DNA of 64,000 nucleotides from Agarophyton chilense (Eukaryota > Rhodophyta > Florideophyceae > Gracilariales > Gracilariaceae): NCBI GenBank assembly GCA_030374765.1, contig JARGXX010000095.1:62001-126000 (forward strand), in the 5' to 3' direction. Below are positions 22,109 to 32,979 of the stretch, piece by piece. Below the pieces are notes generated by a model that did not search any database, was not told where the DNA came from, and saw only the letters and a program-made list of their open reading frames with translations. The translations under genes were made by a program, and so were the position numbers. Each line of letters opens with the position of its first letter. Positions within the stretch are counted from its first letter, which is position 1.

Positions 22109-24712
22109 CTAAATCTCCTCCTCATCGTCTTCAAAGAGTTGAAACCCACCACTGGAGAGTTCATCATCATCATCATCATCACTGTCACGTCCAATATTTC
22201 CCCTTATCACGTTGTCTTTCTCTGGAGTACCTGCCTCACTTACTTCGCGCTTCACTGGTTTGTCGTCATCTTCTTCATTGAGAACAATGCAAAAATGCTT
22301 TGAGATAAGGTCCATGGTTTCCTTGAAGTCAGTGGAGTAGCAAACAGCATACGTACAGCGCAATTGCTCAACTGATGTGTTCATTTGCTTTGCAACCAAT
22401 CCCAAAAACTTTTCCTCAGACATGGATTTACCAAGCGATCCAGAACGAAACTGATGCAGCATTGATGTGGCGTAGCTGGCGCGCAATGTCATTGCAGTAA
22501 CTGATTTCAGATCGGGATCTATTTCGCGCATGAACATCTTGATGGAATTTGAAACATTGGCTGTGGTAAGAAAGTCCCCGTACCGTGAATGCAAGAGAAG
22601 TGGCTGACCAGTCTTAGATATCAACTGATCGTTTCTACTGCGATGTAGAAGAATTGGTAGTACTACTTTGACGTGGAATCGAAGGTATGACACAATCATG
22701 CAGGGAAAGTTAACATTCGGAATGTCTAGCGCTCTGGCCGTCTTCTCTGAAAGTGTGTTGATACCGACTGTATTTCCGCCATTGCCACCAGCCCTCCCCA
22801 TTTCCTTGAGCTTTTTCTTAGTCGGACACTGAAGTTTTGCGTATGCCTGTGGCCGTTGTCCTCCACCGCACAAAGCAAGGAGAGCTAGAAAGTTGATGCA
22901 CCATTTGTAGAGGAGCCCTTGGTTCTTTTGCATCTTCTGCACGCTCTTCTCATGGCCCTTGCCATTGACATCGGCTGCAAAATTGTTACAAATATCTGAG
23001 AGACGACCTCGCGCAAGCCGAACCCCGCGCTTGATATTATCTTCAGTGACAATCGTATGATTTTGAACGCGTTTCTCAGCCGCCTGCTTCATTCGAGATT
23101 CCTTTCGGGGACGTGTTTTAGCGGCGTTGAAGGTTGTACTCAAAAACATCATAACCCTTTCCAAGTCAGAAATCTTTTCCGCATTCGTTACGTACCTCAT
23201 TCTGGCAAACCTGCACACATTGAGGAGTGTGTTGCACTTTGAAGCCACAGTGCAGCAGGATGCCATGGAAATGAAGTGGTTGATGAAACACTTCATAAGG
23301 TTCTCATTTGAAACACATGAAAACAACGAGTTCTTCCGCCATCCCGAAGATCGGCGCATCACACAAGCAGAAATACACCAGCGCATAAACTGCCCGGTGA
23401 TTGACTTCACCAACATAAAACTGGTCCCACTAGAAACATTCATCAGTTCGCGTGTTTTGTATTTCAGGGAATAGATCTCTTTCAGGTCCTCACAGTTTTC
23501 AGGTGTAATTCTGAGACCTGCGTAGGCTGTGAGGCCCTTCCCGACCCTAGGACATTTCTCCTTCAGCAGAGCGGTGGGGCTCGTGAAAAATTCTGGGTCA
23601 CGAAGGAGCGTATCACGAATCATCATGTGCCACTTTTCTTTGGATGATAATTGTTGCCCTGGATCCTTGTGTGTGATCATCAGATCGGGGGCGTTGACCT
23701 CGTCTACCTTCCCGTATCCATAAGCACGTCTGGAATTGAATTTCGAACGGTAGATATCTGCTCGGGAGTGCCAATATGCATCATTCATCTGATCCAGCTC
23801 TCTCTCTTGATCTTCGAGAAGACCTGTTAAATCCATGGGTTTTAATTCTTCACCATCATCTGTGTTTTCTGCTTTCACTCCTTCCTCTTCTCCAATAATA
23901 TCAACAGTTCTTCCGTCGATGTGGTTCGAGAGCCCCGTTTCATCCTCATTTTCCCCTTCTCCGTGCTCTTCGGAGTCACTAAAGCTCAAGCGCTGGGGCT
24001 TTTCTTTTGACGAAACAAGAACTTTCCCGTCATTTGTTGTATCTCTCACGGGTTTCTCGAATGCAGGCGGCTGTTCGCCGGAATCACGTGGCGGTAGATA
24101 GTGGACATCTTCATGATACTCCCCTTTATCTTCCCATGCTCTCTGCATCTCATCGTGATCGAAATATGGAGCATGGTGGGGGTTTCTCATCTTTGTTGTA
24201 GATGGAAGCTCGGGAACCACCGACTTCAATCGGTTCTTTCTATTACTCCTTGTCATATTGCTAGGATTGGGTTCTAACTCAGACTGGGATGCAAGTGAGG
24301 AAGACAAAGTGCCTGGTGGGGTTGCCTTTTTCTTTTTCTTTCGAGGGCCTTCGTCTTCATTGTCGCTTCGTGGAGCATGGAGAGCTTTTTACACCTGTTG
24401 CGTAGGCGGCAACACGGGACCCGCAGACGTCAATCGGTTCTTTCTATTTTTCCTTGCCACAGTGCTTGGATTTGGAACTGAATCAGACGGGGATCCAAGG
24501 GAGGAAGACAGATCATCGGGTGGCGTTGCCTGGTTCTTTTTATTTCGAGGGCCTTGGTCTTCATTTTCGTCTCTTCTCGATTGTTTTTGGCGGTGTCTTT
24601 CGTGTGTTGCCCACTGGCCTTCACGTCGTGAAAGCTTATATTGTGGTTCGGGAGATTCTGTGTCGGACGAGATTCCGTAGACAGTGTTAAAAAACCCGGC
24701 CGCGTTCGTCAT
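22109..24712 (-). CDS. Tyrosine-recombinase protein (Crypton-like), one in-frame stop
   Basis: One frame runs from ATG 24712 to the stop at 22109, interrupted once by TAA at 24389-24391. Downstream of that stop the first ATG is at 24256 (about 715 residues). The N-terminal 250 residues are acidic and disordered. The C-terminal half looks like a tyrosine recombinase: a helical core-binding part, the first arginine in LCGGGQRPQAYAKL, the second-arginine region TLRASYATSM, and a candidate nucleophile tyrosine in a MNTSVEQLRCTYAVCY stretch. The histidine of the HxxR motif is not obvious. Such enzymes cut and rejoin DNA through a phosphotyrosine link and drive Crypton transposons and fungal Starships. 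The tail is Asp/Glu-rich. It is convergent with the Ulp1-like gene. An alternative is a domesticated recombinase. The recombinase call rests on motif order only. Confidence 0.6.
24254..24590 (-). repeat. Tandem duplication inside recombinase N-terminus
   Basis: Two segments of about 60 codons are similar: one around 24400-24590 and one around 24210-24375. Both read NEDxGPR-KK, then ATPP--LSSSL, then PNPS, then RKNRL, then a short proline-containing segment. The stop at 24389 lies between them. Confidence 0.7.
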
Positions 24713-25830
24713 CGCTCAAATACTGCCTAAAAACGTGAAGAGTTTGGAATGCAGAACGCAACTGTAGGGTTCAGAAGACGTAAGAACCGGATAATAAAAA
24801 AAGAGAGGAAATGCAACAGAAGCCGAAAACACTCATCCCGGGTTGGGGACAAGGTACAAACGAGAAAAGACTCGACTACTACCCTGAGGAACACGAGCTG
24901 GCTCTGAAATACTCCTTTTCTGCGAAGATGAGAGCATGGACTGTGCGCAGGGAGCACAGGGTACACAAACTGGACTTCTCGCTTGTTCCTTACAGAAACC
25001 AAATTCACAGTTTATACAGGACGACGACGGCATTGATGCTTCTACCTTTTCAGTTCATGCCAAAGTGTATGTACGCGCGTCAGGTTTGTACCTCTTTAAT
25101 TTCAATTCCAATATCGCCAACTTGCGCGGGAACTGATGGATCTCATGGGGGGGCCCTTTAATTTCTCTTCCAGTATGTAGGCAGTGGAGGTACCACTTGA
25201 GAGATGTATTCGCCAAAACTGATCTCATATTTGCAGTTTGGAATGAATATCTGATCATGTGGAGAAGACAGGGAGTTTGTCTGTGCTGCACTGTATACAA
25301 TCAAGGGAAGGACTGCGCAAGATAAGTAACTCCTCCATCTTTGAGGATCATGCATATATTCACGCATTGCCGAAACATGTGTCACGCTAGATCCGTGCTG
25401 TATGACGCTTGAGGTGTTGGCGATCTCGTTTCATTCTAAAAATCGTCAGACCCCATTGAAACTAAACTGACAACATCTGCATGAAGTCCTAAAACCCCTA
25501 CGTCTTCTTCTGAGGCGAGAACCAAAGTCCCGATTTCTGCAACTCGTTGTTGTGTTGCCATTGCAAGCGATTATAACGCGAAGAAAAAAACATGGAGTTG
25601 TGCGCGTAGTGCTTAGGTATTTTTTGCTCATCAGCCCACTCTGACATCTTTCTGCTACAAAAAACCATTAGTAGTATAGTAGAAAAAGCTGGTGGCTATT
25701 CTGGAACGACTAGACTCATATAAAAGAACAGATTCCAATTTCAAGTCGTAGTAGTTTAGAAAGCCCTCGGCAATTTTGGGCAAGAATGAAAAACAAAATA
25801 CAGCAGCGATTGTGATGAACTCCTTTGTAA
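24713..25830. other. Intergenic stretch, no gene recognised
   Basis: A 116-codon frame at 24811-25161 has no recognisable product. No element ends found. Confidence 0.45.
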
Positions 25831-25942
25831 ACACTGCATGACGCCCATGGCCAGTGAGAGTCATGCAGTGTGACGAGAATTGAACCCACGATCTCCGGCG
25901 GCGTAGCACAGTGTGCAGGGCCAGTGCACACTGTGCTACGCC
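25831..25942 (-). repeat. Double-hairpin unit with tRNA-like box B
   Basis: Two inverted repeats stand side by side. One pairs CACTGCATGAC (about 25832) with GTCATGCAGTG (about 25861). The other, at 25900-25942, has perfect 18-bp arms starting GGCGTAGCACAGTG around a 7-nt loop. Between them the minus strand reads CGTGGGTTCAATTCTCG, a good match to the T-arm and box B of tRNA genes. No full cloverleaf can be drawn, so it is not called a tRNA. It may be a foldback element or a short tRNA-derived repeat. Confidence 0.5.
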
Positions 25943-26239
25943 AGCGGATTTCGCTTGGTCAACCATCGACCAGCGGTCCAATTTAATCTAAACTGCGGTC
26001 TTGCGGTATCCCAATATCCTATGCACAAACCCCTAAACATCGGTATGTGTAAACAAACAGGTATCACAGAGCGAGAGCGGTGGACAACGTGTCATTGGTG
26101 TCCAGCGTGTAGTGAACGTGTAATGTGTGTCCACGGAAGAGTTCGCTACGTGTGCCACGTGTTGTCTAGAATGGAGGATACACTCCTCCATTCCCAATTT
26201 GAGGATGGTTGCCACAAAAAATCAACCTCAAATCTGACA

Positions 26240-26930
26240 AAGATGATGTCCATCTTCTGAATCCTGTATAAAACAGGAAACAACCGAGGAAAAAGAGTAA
26301 AATCCCGTAAACCCAGGTATTTCTCATTCCGTAAAACCGATACACCCCTGAAAACCCCGATGAAACCCCTTTAAACCGATTAAACCGGGTATTTGTTAAA
26401 CCATAAATCCGATAAACCCCTAAAAACCCAAATAAAACCCCTTTAAACCTCAAAAACACATTTTCGAGTTTCGTCAATCCTTATGAAAACCTATAAAACC
26501 GGGAAAACACAATTGCTTCTATCCTAAAACCCCTGAAAACCATGAAAACCATGGTAACCCTTTTAAACCCAATATTAAAACCTTGAAAACCCCTAAAACC
26601 AAAAAATGCTCTCTACAAAACATAGAAAACACAAAAAACCTCGTTAAACACATTTCCCGGTTTCGCGTTCTCCTTCGAGAAACTAATTCCAAATTCCTAA
26701 AACCGCGTAAAAGAATACGGAAACCGCACTAATACCGAAAAACCACCCCTATAGTTATAGTAGAAAGAACCCTAAAGCCTCTAATCAATGTTTTCCTCTC
26801 CGTAAATTCAAAATCCCAGAAAGGCAAAGCTTCCCCTAGAACCCCTGAACCCCTAAACCCCTGAAACCTGTAAAAGCCCGTACACAATGGTTTCCTCTAC
26901 GAAAACGTAAACTCCCGTAGGCCCTGACCG
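26240..26930 (+). repeat. Degenerate telomere-like A/C-rich tract
   Basis: Nearly 700 bases are made of variants of AAAACCCCT and TAAACCC, such as GATAAACCCCTAAAAACCC and CCTAAAACCCCTGAAAACC, with almost no G. A cleaner patch at about 26837-26875 repeats CCCCTRAA four times. It looks like decayed telomeric or subtelomeric repeat now inside a chromosome. Confidence 0.6.
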
Positions 26931-28335
26931 ATAGCTACTTTGTGGCGATGGCACTGTTGGACAAACCTTAACGTCATAAGACCCTACCTGGCATCGTTAA
27001 GCATACGTCATCCCTACATCACTAAACGCACTGCACGCGTCTTCTTTAGCTGAGAGTGTGGCGCCAGCACTCGCCTGACCTACTACTCACCACACTCAAC
27101 CTACATTGAACTTGACAATACCAACGAATATCGACCCCCAGTGTTGCCGGATATGAAAACCATCCTAGAACCAAGCGCAAACGCACCTTTTTTAGCCGCG
27201 TACACGACGCAAAAAACGCACATACAAAACGCCTGACAATGTGCCAACTGCCTCCACGAAATCGCCACAGAACCAAGCGCAAACGCATACCCTAACCCTT
27301 TCTTTTGATAAAATTTTCGCACATTATCCAGCTTACAACACAGCTCGACTGTGCAGCGGAGATGTGGCTGAAACCAAGCGCCTTTGAGTGCCACACTCGA
27401 CGCACCCCTCCACGTTGTGCAGCAAAAATGTTACAATAAAACATGTGCAAACGCAGGATTTGGCAGAAAGCCCAGCACGCCTAAAATCTATGATTTTTTC
27501 AAAAGCAAATATTGCGAAAATGGGTGCTGCGCCCCCACATCTGGCAAGTCGCGCGCTACGTTACCCGAACGAAGCGCCTGAGCGCAATTAGCCACGATTT
27601 TTTGAGCGTGCCAATGTGTCATACGCGATCTCCAGCACAACGTTTTCCATCCAGGGGGTCAAAATCGCACATACGTCGAATGCAGCGCGTGGCGCTTGGT
27701 GTATGTAATTACCAAGCGTTACTGGCAACCCCGTTTTATCAAGCGCCAGCCCACACTTTCAACCTGTAATATATATAGAGTCAAGGGGTTTAGAATTCAA
27801 TGCCTTTTCAGCTTACTAAAACACCATTATATTGAAGATTGTTTTCCTTACTGCAAATATAAAACCCCGTAATGGTGCATTTTTCCCTAAACCCACCTCT
27901 TTTCTCAAGGGACTGCAAGTCATTCAAACATTTTTCGGCATGCTAAAACGCCAATCATCACACGGTTTTTGTGTCCAACTCGGTCCCTCTTCAGCACTCT
28001 TACACATCATTCACATCCAACACACTCTCCTCAGCCGTACTTGTGCATGTCCACAGTTCGGTGAATCACGAGCTAGTCATCTGCCGTCTACCGCACACAC
28101 GGCAAAGACCTTTTCTCAGATTGTAAAACCCCTCCCAAACACACCCAAATCCGAAGCTTTTCGAAAATTAGATCAGATCATCACCATGTTCAACTGTACA
28201 CTTTGGATTTCTCTAAGATTCTCCCTCACACGTCTTTCTACGTGTTTAGCCGCGTTACAGGCCCGTGCAACGTGTAGCCCAGTGCCCAGAGATGAGTTTG
28301 GTATGGCAACTGTCACAAGTTCATACACACCCGTG
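26931..28335. other. Repeat-rich non-coding stretch
   Basis: No gene recognised. The phrase AACCAAGCGCAAACGCA and shortened forms recur at about 27170, 27270 and 27372, suggesting an eroded dispersed or tandem repeat. The frame at 27832-28470 is low in complexity at its end and has no recognisable domain. Confidence 0.4.
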
Positions 28336-28400
28336 GTGTCTCAGACACCCGTTTTGTCTCAGACACCCGTTTTGTCTCAGACACCCGTTTTGTCTCGGAC
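28336..28400 (+). repeat. 18-bp tandem repeat
   Basis: TCTCAGACACCCGTTTTG is repeated three times head to tail, with partial units on either side. Confidence 0.85.
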
Positions 28401-28406
28401 AACCTC

Positions 28407-28717
28407 CATTTTCGGCACCTTCTATCGCGTTTTTCTAGTCTCGATCAGACTTGCATTTGCGGTGTACTGAGGCCTGCTATTCGGTAGATTTAATCAAAAT
28501 ACATGTCTGGCTGCTTGACCTGCGCCACAGCATAATTTTTACAATTTTTTGTCTGGCCGGCCCTGTTTTCAACTCAGACACAGACATCAAAAAATTCATT
28601 GATTTTTCAGCATGCCAAAACACCAATATATTCATTTTTGGCACCTTCTATCGCGTTTTTCTAGTCTCGATCAGACTTGCATTTGCGGTGTACTGAGGCC
28701 TGCTTTTCGGTAGATTT
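28407..28717 (+). repeat. Direct duplication of about 84 bp, second copy abutting an LTR
   Basis: The segment from CATTTTCGGCACCTTC to CGGTAGATTT (28407-28490) recurs at 28633-28717 with a few changes. The second copy stops exactly where the LTR at 28718 begins. Confidence 0.8.
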
Positions 28718-29631
28718 TGTAGAGCAACAACCAGTCAGGTGATACTTGAAGATGCAACTCATAGAATGAGGATTGAACCCTCCGAGGGTCATGATTATGA
28801 TCCCCTCTAAGGTGTGCTGAGGTGGCACTGTTTTCTGGTTGTATTTTGCCTATAAGGGAAAATTCGGATGGCCCATGGTTGGATTGGCCCCGTGATACAC
28901 GTGGCTTAATTTTGGCACCGATTTTCGGATATTTGTGGAACGTTGGACTTTTGGGCCCTGGCAGTGGGATCTCCACGTGTATGGCCCTGAGCAGGTGTGC
29001 ACTACTGTAGAGTTTGGTTAGTGGGCCCTACTTAGGGAGGCGAGATCTGACAGTCCGAGCTCAGAGTAAATGACAACCAAGGTTGGTCTTCGATACCTTT
29101 AGAGGTTCTTCGTCGCCATCGTTTCGGCCTTACAACCCGGAACGGGCTCTGGTTAGCAACGCCTGCGTAGGGACACGACTCCACTTGGAGAGTGCCCACG
29201 TTTGGGTTCCGTGCAACCACCCCCTTGGGACCGCTCAGACGACCTGCGTGCACGATACCCCGTGGGGGTTCTGCTTACTTGTTGCGTGCTTTTTTGTGTT
29301 TCCTTTCGAGGACAGGTTTCCGCCCCTGTATTGGGTTTCTTTTGTTGTTTTGCCCATTTTCTGGTTCTCGGGTCCGGTGCCTGTTAGTGCCCGACCCTCG
29401 CCCCGTTTTTCCTCTTCGCCGGATTTTCCCCCATTCTCTGGGATACCCATACCCATTCCCGATCCAACGGTTTCTACCCTTCACCTCCGTCGGTCCTGCC
29501 GGAATCCTCCGTGGGAGTTACATCCCACACTACGGGTGGAACGGAGGGCTCTGTCTCTGAGTCTGCCTCCCCCAGGGAGCAAGGCTTCGAACACCTTGAG
29601 AGCACTTCCCGTCGCCGGGTTTTGCTCCACA
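28718..29631 (+). repeat. 5' LTR of gypsy-like element
   Basis: 914 bp, TGTAGAGCAAC to TTTTGCTCCACA. It matches 34648-35560 and, inverted, 35986-36897 and 60787-61699. A box-B-like sequence (GGTTCAATCC on the minus strand) lies about 55 bases from its start. Confidence 0.9.
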
Positions 29632-29633
29632 AG

Positions 29634-29651
29634 TGGTCTCCAGACTTAGAA
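29634..29651 (+). other. Primer-binding site
   Basis: TGGTCTCCAGACTTAGAA lies two bases after the LTR. Almost the same sequence follows the LTR at 59951-60584, so the two elements use the same or a close tRNA primer. The tRNA is not identified. Confidence 0.7.
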
Positions 29652-29858
29652 TCCGTTCTCGGACTTTTGGGTTGGTCATCCACGTGTTGGAATATCTCTT
29701 GGAAGAAGAAGCACCGTCGTGAAGATTTGTTGTAGTGGTCCCCTTGGGAAAGGGTGGAGTTGGTTTTTATTTTTGTTTTGTGATACGTCATCCGTTCTCC
29801 GGGAATCTCGTGATCGAATTTCATCGTTACCCCGAATCGTCGGTGTCGTGTCTGCAGC

Positions 29859-31888
29859 ATGAAGCCGCCTACCCGTGGTTCCAGGACTGGATCGAACCGT
29901 CAAGCGGATTCAGTGCCCCCGGCCCCGCCTAGGCCGAGGAGCTCTATTCCCGAAGGTCGGAACGATTCCGGTATCGATCCGGACACTCGGAGAGCACCCT
30001 CAGTGGTTTCAGGTCCTCGAGAGGTCGTAGCTGTGGGCCCGGCTCCAGTGGTGGAGACCCCTTCAGCAGCACCCCGAAGTCGGGCCGACCCTGAATTACA
30101 GCGCCTGGAGACTCGAATTGATATCGCCAACGCGGCTCACATCGAGCTCCTTCAGGAGGTTACTACCCTCCGCCTCAAAGTGGAGGACGCCCAGGTGCGG
30201 GGAGTCGCCGATGACCTTCGTACCCTGAGGAGGGATGTGAACTCCCTTTTGGAAAGCTTTGGTACCCCTGGGGTGTTTATCCAGGAGTACCGGAGACTCG
30301 TGGAGGAACACCGCGTGCAAGCGGAACGCTTCCGAGCTCGGCTGGACACCCTCGAGGCCATTATCCGTATGGACGGAGATGCAGAAGCCTCGAAGGATAA
30401 ACCCGACGTTTCGGAAGACGAAGAACACCGCTCCGCTAAACGGGACCGCCGCAAGTCCAAGAAGAGCGTTCACCTCCAAGAGGATTTATCGGATTCAGAT
30501 CCCAATCGCTCGCCATCGAGTTCGTCCTCCGAATCTTCGGATAGTGGAGATGAACGCCGGTCATCCCGGGCGACTCGGTCGAAGGCTACTTACACCTCTC
30601 AAGGGGCAATCCGTACCCGGAAGAAGGGTAGGAAACAACTTGGATTAAGGGAGCTGAAGCCGACGAATCCTCTCTATCGGAAGCTGCTATCGTACCGCTA
30701 TTACCGGTTGGGTAACCCTTCGGGAGATCGAACATCCCGCGGAACGGGTAAGGTCGAGGACTACATCAAAAGGCTGAGCATCACCCTACAGAAGAGGGAG
30801 TTCACAGGAACAGACCCAATTCTGGTGCTCGATTTCCTTGCGAGGTTCGTCCAGGAGGCTGACATCCTTGGTATGAGTGAAGCGCAAGCGTATCTTGCAT
30901 TACCCTATTTCTTAAAGGGGATGGCTGAAGACCACTTCAACTCCGTCCGTGGATCATCCCGAGCCTCGGAAGGGGGAGTCGCGTGCTGGCCCGAAGCGGT
31001 GCAGTACCTCTTGAGGTCATACGCTACTGGAAATGCGATTCAGGAAGCAATCCTTGCATTAAAGGATACGCGGCAGAAGCCGATGGAAACTGAAACGGTG
31101 TATTCAACTCGCTTGAATAAAGCGTTTCATCGATGCGGGAATGTATTCCCCGCCTACGAGAGATGCTCCATGTTTGCGGATGGTTTGGACCCCTCGATAA
31201 GGGCATTGGTTGCCCGACATCGGGAAGAGAAGCGCAAGCTGACCTACTTGGAATTGGTTCAGTACGCCCAGGCTGAGGGGGATACTCTCCGTGCCCGGCA
31301 GAACCGAAAGAGTCGGCCGACAAGTGCACTCCTCGCCGATGGAGGTAACTCGTCTTTGTCACTCCCAGGAGGCCCTACCCCTGTGGGGGCAATGATAGCA
31401 TTCACTTCATGGGAAGTAACCCCGAATCTATGGGTACATCTGAGTTGCCGTCGACATCCGCTCCGACTACGGATGAAGACCCTGCACTCTATACCAAAGG
31501 ACGGAGGGTGCCAGCTGCATCGCTACCTTTTGCGAATACCGCTGCTCGGTTCTCCCGCCCCAGATGGAAGGATACAGCACCACGTCGCGTGGATTCACGT
31601 CCACAACCGAACCCGGCAGAGCTGATTTGCTATTTGTGTTACCTCCATGGTCACAAAGCACCAGACTGCACATTTCCCCTGCGGGAGGGTTCACAAATTA
31701 TCGCTCAGTACGAGGCTCTGACCCCTGAGGAGAAAGCTCGAGTCCCGAGTAGGTCCTATGACGAACAAAGGATACTCCGAGCTCACCTTGCTGACAGGGA
31801 TACAGAACTTGTACCCGCGAACGGGGAACAACCGGTCCCCTTCGAGGCAGCTGCACCGAATTCGGTGGGGTCCGCTTCGAAAAACTAA
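29859..31888 (+). CDS. Gag region of gypsy-like element
   Basis: It begins at ATG 29859. Order of parts: a basic, proline-rich start; a coiled-coil-like segment (about 30070-30370); a charged Ser/Asp/Arg stretch (about 30400-30620); a helical capsid-type domain (about 30650-31290) that is homologous to the gag at 62034-63590; and a CCHC zinc knuckle near 31628-31669 (C-x2-C-x4-H-x4-C) for RNA binding. Gag proteins form the particle that packages element RNA. The region is broken. Confidence 0.75.
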
Positions 31889-32562
31889 ACTTCGGATACT
31901 CCCGAACCTGGGCCCGCTCCCTCAAGGGCCCAGCCAACGAACTCTTACAGAGTTACTCCCCCACCGGAGGTAGTCAAGCCTCCTGACTCTCCGCCTAAGG
32001 AGGGGGAGGAGGACTTAGTTCCTTCGCAGAACGATGTTTCGGCGTCAGCCAGTCGCCCTAACAGGGAATCCAGTTCTCACAGTGAGACGGCGAGCCCGAC
32101 CGAGCCGGCGACAGAGAAGTCACAACCCCAGCGTATGGGTAGCGACATCACCGCCGACCCAGCCGAGCACGACGTCAGAAAAGATGACTAAAACCCGCCT
32201 AGGGAGAGTCGTGTGGAGAACTCCGCACCCGGAACGCCTATAGAGCCGACGATCACCCGCCGCCGCGGAAGAGACACTGAGGTGTCGCACACTCAAACCC
32301 CGCTTTCTCGGGAACGAGCTGTGTCAGCGGACCCGCACGCGGAAGATCTCGACGACGAGGTTGACCAAATTTGGCTCTCCGTTATGGAATGGGAATAGGA
32401 ACTCCTATGGAGACACTGGAACCCTCAGGAATGGGAAAGAAATGAGTGAGACCCGTCGGGGACAGCTCAGGAGAGTGCTAGCGCGTGCCTAAAGTGCCAC
32501 CTCATATCCGCTTGCGGAGTGGCAACCGGCGCCCGCGCATTTATGTGGCGCACGTCGAATGG

Positions 32563-32712
32563 CACTGAGCCAATCAAAAGGCTCTGACGACCAACCGTCG
32601 CGCATCCCGCCTCACTGAGCCAATCAAAAGGCTTTGACGACCAACCGTCGCGCAACCCGCCTCACTGAGCCAATCAAAAGGCTCTGACGACCAACCGTCG
32701 CGCAAACCGCCT
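32563..32712 (+). repeat. Three tandem 50-bp repeats with CCAAT boxes
   Basis: Three near-identical 50-bp units start at 32563, 32613 and 32663. Each contains GAGCCAATCAAAAGG, matching the CCAAT box bound by NF-Y, followed by CGACCAACCGTCGCGCA. They lie inside the element between gag and the chromodomain frame. Confidence 0.85.
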
Positions 32713-32979
32713 CCGTCGCACGGCGCGTTGCACCAGAGCAACCTTCGTCCCCGTAGCTCGGGTTGACGTTGAAGTCTTACCCTTCTGAGACTGGAGACGC
32801 TACCGCGTCGCGGTTTCTCAACCGTCATGGAATCTAAGAACACCGTTGTTATCGGGAAGATCTCAGCTTTAAGAAGAACCCAAAAGTGGGCCGTTTTGAC
32901 TCCGTAGCCCACAGGCCACTCGGCGCCGTTTGGACGAAGTGCTGAGACCCGATCGCAACACGGAAAAGAACCCACCGGG

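Noticed and set aside
10980-24712. Polinton or other capsid-bearing element
   Set aside because: No polymerase B, packaging ATPase, capsid or retroviral-type integrase genes are seen; the Ulp1-like protease alone is not enough.
25860-25945. tRNA gene on the minus strand
   Set aside because: The T-arm is convincing, but no acceptor, D or anticodon arms can be paired; the rest is occupied by a long hairpin.
28336-28400. CRISPR-like array
   Set aside because: Units are head to tail without spacers, and the context is eukaryotic.
27832-28470. 212-codon gene with SQTPVL repeats
   Set aside because: Repeat arises from an 18-bp tandem repeat; the remainder has no recognisable feature and the ATG context is poor.
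29083-29649. Protein-coding gene inside the LTR
   Set aside because: The same frames recur in every LTR copy on both strands and have no domain; they are by-products of composition.
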